In this document: positions 58,300 to 64,000 of the stretch, in pieces | Layout: each line of letters opens with the position of its first letter | Position numbering within the stretch: the stretch's first letter is position 1 | Origin: JAHDVS01 sp964370985 | GTDB taxonomy: Bacteria; Actinomycetota; Thermoleophilia; Gaiellales; Gaiellaceae | Assembly (NCBI GenBank): GCA_964370985.1 | Contig: CAYJLE010000007.1 | Span: forward strand, 1 to 64,000 | DNA length: 64,000 nucleotides | Reading direction: 5' to 3' | Position numbers and translations under genes: made by a program | Notes under the pieces: generated by a model | The model's input: the letters and a program-made list of their open reading frames with translations, nothing else | What the model was told of the DNA's origin: nothing | The model's database searches: none

Positions 58300-59073
58300 T
58301 TACGACCCGAGCAGCTCGTCCAGCGCCTCGCGGAACGGCGCCGGCTCGAGCACGTCGTACTCGATCACCGAAAGCTTGCCGCCCGTCTTCGTCGAGAGGA
58401 AGCTCGGCGTCGTCCGGATGCCGCCGGCCTGCGCCTCGCCGGCGGAGGCACCGAGCTCCTCGTCCACCGCATCCGAGTCCATGTCCGCAAGCATCTTCTC
58501 GACGTCGAGCCCGGCCACCGAAGCGCCGACGTCGCGCAGCAGCTGGTCGGTGACCCAGCCGTCGTTCTCGTCGCCCTGGTGCTCGTAGAGCAGGTGCTCC
58601 ACGTGCCACGCCTTGTCCTGGAAGCCGGCGGCGACGACGGCGCGCATCGCCTTCTCCGAGTCGGGGCCGATGAAGGCGAGGCCGCGGAGCTGGATCCGCA
58701 CCTTGCCGGGGCGCACGTAGTCCGCGATCAGGTCGGGCAACACGTTCGTGGACGCCTTCTGGCAGAACGGGCACTGCATGTCGATGAACTCGTACATGAT
58801 CACCGGGGCGTCCGGATCCCCGAGCCAGAGGCCGTCCTGCGCGATCCCGTCGAGGAGCTGCGCGGTCGCGGTGCCGTCGACGCCCGCGGACGGCGCGGAA
58901 TCGTCGTCGCCGCCGAGGACGCTCGCAAGCACGAGCACGATCGCCACGACCGCCGCGATCCCGCCGATGCCCGCGTACAGCCACGTGCGCGGCAGGCCGC
59001 CGCCGCCCTTCCCCACCGGCGGCGGGGCATTGGGGGTCTGGGAGCGCGACTTGCGAGCTGCCTTGCCGGACAT
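58300..59073 (-). CDS. DsbA-like thioredoxin-fold membrane protein
   Basis: 257 residues: a basic Pro/Gly N-terminus, one transmembrane helix (about 30-52), then a DsbA-type domain outside the membrane. EFIDMQCPFCQKASTNVLP holds the C-x-x-C active site (CPFC) near residue 100, and IRTTPSFLST near 220 the cis-proline loop. It probably catalyses disulfide formation in exported proteins. ATG start with TACGCT 6 nt upstream. It is transcribed divergently from the sugar transferase gene. Confidence 0.9.
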   Translation of the reverse strand: MSGKAARKSRSQTPNAPPPVGKGGGGLPRTWLYAGIGGIAAVVAIVLVLASVLGGDDDSAPSAGVDGTATAQLLDGIAQDGLWLGDPDAPVIMYEFIDMQCPFCQKASTNVLPDLIADYVRPGKVRIQLRGLAFIGPDSEKAMRAVVAAGFQDKAWHVEHLLYEHQGDENDGWVTDQLLRDVGASVAGLDVEKMLADMDSDAVDEELGASAGEAQAGGIRTTPSFLSTKTGGKLSVIEYDVLEPAPFREALDELLGS

Positions 59074-59079
59074 CGCTAC

Positions 59080-59140
59080 AGCGTAACCGGTTCGTGCGGC
59101 GACGCGGGGAGGAACCGGGGGTGGCCCGCCGGTCTATGAT
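59080..59140. promoter_or_regulatory. Divergent -10 boxes, DsbA-like / sugar transferase
   Basis: Minus strand: TACGCT (59085-59080), 6 nt before the ATG at 59073. Plus strand: TATGAT (59135-59140), 9 nt before the GTG at 59150. Confidence 0.45.
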
Positions 59141-59149
59141 CGGGCGCGC

Positions 59150-59845
59150 GTGCACTCCGAACCGCTCGCCGTGCGCTACGCCCGGCTCGCCCACGAAGGG
59201 CTCGAGCGACGGCCGGTCGACGTGTCGCTCCGCCTGCTCGACATCGTCATCTCCGGCACGGCGCTCCTGCTCTTCTCGCCCGTGGCGCTCCTGATCGCGC
59301 TCGCGGTCAGGCTCACCTCCGGCAGCCCCGTCCTCTACCGGGGTGCCCGGGTCGGTCGCGCCGGGCGGGTGTTCACGATGCTGAAGTTCCGAACGCTCAC
59401 CGCCGACGCGGAGAGTCGGCTCGGTCCGTACTGGGGCGTCGAGCTCGACCGTCGCACCGGAGCGGAGGTGACGGGGCTCGGCCGCTGGCTGCGCGCCTCG
59501 CAGCTCGACGAGGTGCCCCAGCTCGTGAACGTCCTGGCCGGCGACATGAGCGTGGTCGGCCCACGGCCGATCAGGCCCGCCTTCTTCGAGGAGCTGTGCG
59601 AGCAGATCCCCCAGTACTGGCAGCGGCTGGTGGTGCGTCCGGGCCTGACGGGGTTCGCGCAGACCCGCATGGGGCGCGAGCCCTCCTGGGGCGAGAAGCT
59701 CGCGCACGACCTCGAGTACGTGGCCGACCGCTCGGTCAGGCTGTACCTCCGCGTCGTCGCCGCCACGATCCTGCGCGTCGCCCGGCAATCCGGCGGGGCG
59801 ATCGCGGGCCTCCTTCGCGGCGCGGGCGGCCCGGGGCGCGGCTGA
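59150..59845 (+). CDS. Sugar-phosphate transferase (WcaJ/PglC-like), second
   Basis: 231 residues. An N-terminal soluble part, a membrane segment (about 27-52, LLDIVISGTALLLFSPVALL), then RGARVGRAGRVFTMLKFRTL, LRASQLDEVPQLVNVLAGDMSVVGPRPIRP and VRPGLTGFAQTRMGREPSW. It starts a second lipid-linked saccharide. GTG start, apparently leaderless. It is followed after a 53-nt gap by the DUF354 gene. Confidence 0.9.
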   Translation: MHSEPLAVRYARLAHEGLERRPVDVSLRLLDIVISGTALLLFSPVALLIALAVRLTSGSPVLYRGARVGRAGRVFTMLKFRTLTADAESRLGPYWGVELDRRTGAEVTGLGRWLRASQLDEVPQLVNVLAGDMSVVGPRPIRPAFFEELCEQIPQYWQRLVVRPGLTGFAQTRMGREPSWGEKLAHDLEYVADRSVRLYLRVVAATILRVARQSGGAIAGLLRGAGGPGRG

Positions 59846-59884
59846 CCGGCGCGGACGCGCGGAGCCCGCCGACCGGCGCCCCTC

Positions 59885-59890
59885 TACACT
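59885..59890 (+). promoter_or_regulatory. -10 box TACACT for the DUF354 gene
   Basis: TACACT ends 8 nt before the GTG at 59899. Confidence 0.4.
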
Positions 59891-59898
59891 GGCCCCAC

Positions 59899-60909
59899 GT
59901 GCGCGTCTGGGTCGACATCACCGCGCCGGCGCACGTGCTCGTGTTCCGGCCCCTCATCCGCCTCCTGCACGAGCGTGGCGCCGAGGTCGGAGTGACAGCC
60001 CGCGATTATGCCCAGACCGTGGAGCTGCTCTCGCTGCACGGGATCGACGCGGAGCTGCTCGGACGCCACGGCGGCCGCTCGCGGGCGGGGAAGCTGCAGG
60101 CGCTCACCTCACGCCTTCCGGCCCTCGCCCGCTGGGCGCGGGGTCGGCACTTCGACGTCGCGCTCGCACACGGCTCGCACGAGCTCACGCTGGCTGCGCG
60201 GCGACTCGGGATCCGCAGCACCACGACGTTCGACTACGAGTTCGCGACCCTCCAGCATCAGCTCGGGTGCCGCGCCGCGACCCGGGTCGTCGTCCCCGAG
60301 GCGATCCCGCCGGCGCGCCTCCAGCGCTACGGCGTCGGGGAGCCGAAGCTGCGCCGGTACCCGGGCCTGAAGGAGGAGTACTACCTCGCCGACTTCGAGC
60401 CCGACCCGCATGCGCTCGACGGGATTGGCGTCGGGCCGGAGCACGTGATCGTCGTCGTGCGGACGCCGCCGGACGTTTCCCTCTATCACCGTCGCTCGAA
60501 CCCGCTGTTCCCTCGAGTGCTCGAGCACCTGGGCCACGACCCCTCGGTTCGCGCGGTCATCGTCCCTCGCACGGCCGAGCAGCGTACGTACGTGCGGGGG
60601 CTCCACCTCCCCTCGCTCGTCGTTCCCGACGGCGCGGTCGACGCCCAGAGCCTGATCGCGCTCGCCGACCTCGTCGTCTCCGCCGGGGGGACGATGAACC
60701 GGGAGGCCGCGGCGCTCGGCGTTCCCGTCTACACGACGTTCGGCGGGCGGCTGGGCGGCGTCGACGAGCTCCTGATCCGGGAGGGGCGCCTGCGCCCGCT
60801 CACGGACCCACGCGCGCTCGAGCTGACCAAGCGAACGGGGTCGGGCGAGCGCGTACGCCGCGACCCGGCTCTGATGCTCGACCTCCTCCTCTCGGCCCTC
60901 GAGGGCTGA
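59899..60909 (+). CDS. DUF354 family glycosyltransferase-like protein
   Basis: 336 residues of a GT-B-like family often found beside polysaccharide genes. VWVDITAPAHVLVFRPLIRLL near the start, VGVTARDYAQTVELL, FDVALAHGSHELTLAARRLG, DYEFATLQHQLGCRAATRVVVP, FPRVLEHLGHDP and LVVSAGGTMNREAAALGVPVYTTFGG near the end, the UDP-sugar-type loop of UDP-GlcNAc epimerase-like folds. Enzymatic role is unproven. GTG start. Confidence 0.82.
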   Translation: MRVWVDITAPAHVLVFRPLIRLLHERGAEVGVTARDYAQTVELLSLHGIDAELLGRHGGRSRAGKLQALTSRLPALARWARGRHFDVALAHGSHELTLAARRLGIRSTTTFDYEFATLQHQLGCRAATRVVVPEAIPPARLQRYGVGEPKLRRYPGLKEEYYLADFEPDPHALDGIGVGPEHVIVVVRTPPDVSLYHRRSNPLFPRVLEHLGHDPSVRAVIVPRTAEQRTYVRGLHLPSLVVPDGAVDAQSLIALADLVVSAGGTMNREAAALGVPVYTTFGGRLGGVDELLIREGRLRPLTDPRALELTKRTGSGERVRRDPALMLDLLLSALEG

Positions 60910-60919
60910 GGGCCCGCGC

Positions 60920-62794
60920 TCAGCCGGCGCGGGAGACGACCGCGAGCACCTCGTCACCGTAGCGCTCGAGCTTCGCCGGTCCGACCCCCGGAACCAGCGC
61001 GAGCTCCCCCGCCCCGGCCGGCAGGCGGGAGGCGATCTCCGCGAGCGTCCGATCGTGGAAGACGACGTAGGCGGGCACGCCGTCGGTCCGCGCCCGCTGC
61101 CGCCGCCACTCCCGGAGCGCCGCGAGCACGGGCCCCTCCTCGCGCGGCTCCGGCGCGGCACGGGGCCCCGGGCGGGTCGCGGCACCCAGCTCGGCCAGGA
61201 ACCGGCTCGGCTTGCGCTCCGCCGACCAGCTCAGGTGCAGGATCCGCCGGGCACGGGTCAGGCCGACGTAGAGCAGCCGCCGCTCCTCGGCGATCGCCTC
61301 GTCCGACTTCGAGCGCCTCGACGGGAGCTCCCCCTCCTGGAGGAACGGCAGGCAAACCGCGTCGAACTCGAGCCCCTTGGCGCGATGGTAGGTGAGGATC
61401 TGTACGCCGCGGCCCTGCCCGTCCGGAGCGAAGCGCGCGCCGAGGTCGGCGACGAGCTCCGCTGCGGTCCGGCCGGCGCCGGCCTCGGCGGCGAGCGCGA
61501 GCAGCCGGCGCAGGTCCTCCTGGTAGGTGACGCCCTCGTCGCCGAGACCGTCGGGCAGCTCCTCGAGCAGGCCCAGCTCGGCGGCGACCGCCTCCACCGC
61601 GACGGGCGCCGGGGTAGCCGGCGCGCGGCGAAGCAGCTTCAACGCCGCCCGCGCGGCGGGTCGCTCGAGAAACGCTCCGCCCCTGACCTGATAGGGAATC
61701 CCGGCCGCCGCAAGGGGCTCCTCGAGGTCCTCGGAGCGGGCGTTCACGCGCACGAGGATCGCGATCTCCTCGTCCACCGTCCCCTCCCGACGCAGGCGCG
61801 CCACGAGCTCGGCCACCCGCGCCGCCTCCGCTGCCGCGGTCGGGAACGCCTCGAGCGCAGGCGCGGGACCGGACGGGCGCGTCGCCGACAGCGTCTTCGG
61901 CTCGCCTCCGAGACGCGGCACGAGCCGGTTGGCGAGCTCGAGGACCTGCGGCGTCGAGCGGTAGTTCTCCTCGAGCCGGATCACCGTGGCGTGCGGGAAC
62001 CGGCGCCGCGCCTCGAGCAGATACGCCGGCGTGGCACCCGTGAAGGAGAAGATCGCCTGGTAGTCGTCCCCGACCACGCACAGCTCGTCGCGGTCGCCGA
62101 GCCAGAGGTCGAGCAGCGACTGCTGGAGGAGGTTGACGTCCTGGTACTCGTCGACCGTGATCGCGCGGCACTGCTCGCGAAACCGTGCGAGTGCCACGTG
62201 GGTCTCCTCGTAGGTGCGCACGAGCAGGTCGAGCACGTCCTCGAAGTCGATGCGGCCGGCGCGGCGCTTGCGCTCCTCGTAGGCCGAGTACACCCGCTGC
62301 ATCACGTCGGGGGGCACGGGCGGCTCGTGATCGCCGAGGCCCGCCAGGTAGCGCTCCGGCGGCAGGCGGCGGTTCTTCGCCCACTCGATCTCGCCCGCCA
62401 GCTCGGCCAGGGGCCGAAACCGGTAGGCGCGGTGGAGCGACCGGGCGATCGGACCGAGCAGGAGCGCCTTCCCCGGGAGAATCGCGCCGACGTCGGGCAC
62501 GAGGTGGCGGAGCTGCGCGAGCGCGGTCGCGTGGAACGTGCGGGCGCGGACACCCCGGACGCCGAGCTGCTCGAGCCGCGAGCGCAACTCGCCGGCAGCC
62601 CGGTCGGTGAACGTGACCGCGAGCAGCTGCCGGGGCTCGAACGCGCCGGTCGCCACCTGGTAGGCGATCCGCCGCGTGATCGTCGTCGTCTTCCCGGTGC
62701 CGGCGCCGGCGAGGATCACGACCGGGCCCCGCACGGTCTCGACCGCACGACGCTGCTCGGCGTTCAACCCTTCGAGGATCCGGCTCGCCTCCAC
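60920..62794 (-). CDS. uvrD2: UvrD-like superfamily 1 helicase with HRDC tail (UvrD2)
   Basis: 624 residues. Walker A LAGAGTGKTTTITRRIA near 29-45, FTDRAAGELRSRL, the Walker B/DExx motif AITVDEYQDVNLLQQ near 212, DDYQAIFSFTGA, ENYRSTPQVLELA, and LLYVGLTRARRILHLSWS. The last 75 residues (LREWRRQRARTDGVPAYVVF followed by PGVGPAKLERYGDEVLAVV) form an HRDC domain, as in mycobacterial UvrD2. It unwinds DNA in repair. GTG start with TAGGGT 6 nt upstream. Its end is 10 nt from the convergent DUF354 gene. Confidence 0.94.
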   Translation of the reverse strand: MEASRILEGLNAEQRRAVETVRGPVVILAGAGTGKTTTITRRIAYQVATGAFEPRQLLAVTFTDRAAGELRSRLEQLGVRGVRARTFHATALAQLRHLVPDVGAILPGKALLLGPIARSLHRAYRFRPLAELAGEIEWAKNRRLPPERYLAGLGDHEPPVPPDVMQRVYSAYEERKRRAGRIDFEDVLDLLVRTYEETHVALARFREQCRAITVDEYQDVNLLQQSLLDLWLGDRDELCVVGDDYQAIFSFTGATPAYLLEARRRFPHATVIRLEENYRSTPQVLELANRLVPRLGGEPKTLSATRPSGPAPALEAFPTAAAEAARVAELVARLRREGTVDEEIAILVRVNARSEDLEEPLAAAGIPYQVRGGAFLERPAARAALKLLRRAPATPAPVAVEAVAAELGLLEELPDGLGDEGVTYQEDLRRLLALAAEAGAGRTAAELVADLGARFAPDGQGRGVQILTYHRAKGLEFDAVCLPFLQEGELPSRRSKSDEAIAEERRLLYVGLTRARRILHLSWSAERKPSRFLAELGAATRPGPRAAPEPREEGPVLAALREWRRQRARTDGVPAYVVFHDRTLAEIASRLPAGAGELALVPGVGPAKLERYGDEVLAVVSRAG

Positions 62795-62800
62795 CCGGGC

Positions 62801-62806
62801 ACCCTA
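62801..62806 (-). promoter_or_regulatory. -10 box TAGGGT, leaderless uvrD2
   Basis: TAGGGT ends 6 nt before the GTG at 62794, in the 36-nt gap after the CapD-like gene. Confidence 0.4.
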
Positions 62807-62830
62807 GACGTGGCGCCGGCTACGGAACCG

Positions 62831-64000
62831 TCACGAGACCGTCTCGCGTTCCTCCACGGGGACGCGCCTGGGGGCACGGACGATCGCTCCGAGCTTGCCG
62901 ACCGCCTCGAGCGTGTCGCCCTCGTCGACGAGGCGCATCAGCCCGGTCAGCTCCTCCTCGAGCCAGGCCGGGTCGACCTCCTGGGCCTTGCAGCGGAAGA
63001 TCTTCGGGTTGGCGGTGGCGACGGCGTCCTCCCCCTCCGCCCAGAGCTCCTCGTGGAGCTTCTCGCCGGGCCGCACGCCGATGATCTCGATCGGGACGTC
63101 CCGGCCGGGCACCTTGCCCGACAGCCGGATCATGTCGTGGGCGAGGTCGATGATCCGCACCGGCTCCCCCATGTCGAGGACGAACACGTCGCCGGACTCG
63201 CCGATCGCGCCTCCCTGCACGATCAGCTGCGCCGCCTCCGGGATCGTCATGAAGTAACGGGTCATCTCCGCGTGGGTGACGGTGACGGGCCCGCCGCGCG
63301 CGATCTGGCGGCGAAACAGGGGGATCACGCTGCCCGAGGAGGCCAGCACGTTGCCGAACCGAACGGCGATGTAGCGGGTGCGGTTGCCGGGGCGGTGGGC
63401 CGCGTTGTGCACGATCCACTCGCAGAGCAGCTTCGTCTGCCCGAGCACGTTCTGCGGGTTGACCGCCTTGTCGGTGGAGACGAGCACGAAGGTGCCGGTG
63501 TCGAACTCGGCGGCGACCTCGGCGAGCGCCTGGGTCGACCCGATGTTGTTGCGGATCGACTCGACCGGGTTGCCCTCCATGAGCGGAACGTGCTTGTACG
63601 CCGCGGCGTGGAAGACGACGCCCGGGCGGTAGCGCTCGAACACCTGGCGCAGCTTCGCGCGGTTCTTGACGTCGGCGAGCACCGGCACGACCGCGGGGAA
63701 GCCCCGCTCGTGCAGGAGCTCCCGCTCGATCGCGACGAGCGCGTTCTCGGCATGCTCGACGAGCACGAGCCGCTCCGGGCGCGCCAGCGCGAGCTGGCGG
63801 CAGAGCTCCGACCCGATCGACCCGCCCGCGCCCGTGATGAGCACGGTCTGGCCGGCGACGTAGGCGGCGATCGTGCCGAGGTCGAGCTGCACCGCCTCGC
63901 GGCCGAGCACGTCCTCGACCTGCACCTCGCGCAGGCGCCGGGCGAGGTGCTCGTCGCCGGAGATCAGCTCGTACACCGACGGCAGCGTCTTGACCGGGAC
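62831..64000 (-). CDS. CapD/FlaA1-like nucleotide-sugar 4,6-dehydratase (N-terminus cut)
   Basis: At least 389 residues; the frame stays open to the window edge, so the beginning lies outside. The visible part starts VPVKTLPSVYELISGDE and REVQVEDVLGREAVQLD, the junction that in full-length proteins follows four membrane helices. The SDR core has LITGAGGSIGSELCRQLAL, FHAAAYKHVPLMEGNP and the active-site STDKAVNPQNVLGQTK, with MTRYFMTIPEAAQLIVQG and IIGVRPGEKLHEEL. It would make UDP-4-keto-6-deoxy-GlcNAc or a related sugar for the second polysaccharide segment. Confidence 0.92.
   Translation of the reverse strand, partial: VPVKTLPSVYELISGDEHLARRLREVQVEDVLGREAVQLDLGTIAAYVAGQTVLITGAGGSIGSELCRQLALARPERLVLVEHAENALVAIERELLHERGFPAVVPVLADVKNRAKLRQVFERYRPGVVFHAAAYKHVPLMEGNPVESIRNNIGSTQALAEVAAEFDTGTFVLVSTDKAVNPQNVLGQTKLLCEWIVHNAAHRPGNRTRYIAVRFGNVLASSGSVIPLFRRQIARGGPVTVTHAEMTRYFMTIPEAAQLIVQGGAIGESGDVFVLDMGEPVRIIDLAHDMIRLSGKVPGRDVPIEIIGVRPGEKLHEELWAEGEDAVATANPKIFRCKAQEVDPAWLEEELTGLMRLVDEGDTLEAVGKLGAIVRAPRRVPVEERETVS

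Overview
The window is very GC-rich, gene-dense bacterial DNA with GTG/TTG starts and many 1-4 nt gene overlaps. It has two runs of ten Ns, so it is a scaffold, probably a draft or metagenome assembly. An actinobacterium is likely, perhaps of the Thermoleophilia type, judging from a class II (B12) ribonucleotide reductase, a LytR C-terminal-domain protein, a UvrD2-like helicase with an HRDC tail, a long-form HisG, and many apparently leaderless genes with a TANNNT box 6-9 nt before the start. The taxonomic call is inference. I see no tRNA, rRNA, CRISPR array or insertion sequence, and no gene-free stretch longer than 300 bases.

Layout. 1-161: palindromic repeats. 162-12532: housekeeping and miscellaneous genes (D-Ala-D-Ala carboxypeptidase, epimerase, LytR_C protein, NrdJ, F420/PPOX oxidoreductase, SDR, flavodoxin, secreted hydrolase-like protein, HNH nuclease, quinone oxidoreductase, isochorismatase). 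12512-18067: histidine biosynthesis, with yerC-hisG-hisCB-hisH-hisF-hisIE on the minus strand and hisA divergent; a HisC-HisB fusion and a TrpR-family regulator stand out. 18573-19607: hemE. 19617-48535: a large surface-polysaccharide region with UDP-glucuronate decarboxylase, Wzz-like, Wzx-like and two Wzy/ligase proteins, one initiating sugar transferase, several GT2/GT4 glycosyltransferases, three ATP-grasp ligases, an aminotransferase, an RmlB-like dehydratase, deacetylases and four sulfotransferases. 48579-56626: a minus-strand sulfur operon (MFS transporter, fumarate-reductase-like flavoprotein, class I fumarase alpha and beta, phosphosulfolactate synthase, APS reductase, APS kinase, sulfate adenylyltransferase, TauE/SafE permease). 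56680-59073: hypothetical protein, LysR regulator, DsbA-like protein. 59150-64000: a second polysaccharide segment (sugar transferase, DUF354 protein, CapD-like dehydratase running off the edge) interrupted by uvrD2.

How it fits together. Sat and CysC would make PAPS, the donor for the four sulfotransferases about 5-15 kb away, so a sulfated exopolysaccharide is a reasonable inference. CysH carries the cysteine motifs of an iron-sulfur APS reductase and would make sulfite. The co-transcribed ComA homologue can condense sulfite with phosphoenolpyruvate. Together with class I fumarase and fumarate-reductase homologues this suggests a possible sulfonate-making route, because sulfolactate, sulfoacrylate and sulfopropionate resemble malate, fumarate and succinate. 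That operon is the most interesting candidate system here. It remains a hypothesis from gene order.

Three GC-homopolymer blocks (about 5563-5640, 14438-14508, 32336-32419) look like assembly artefacts; the third lies inside a coding sequence.
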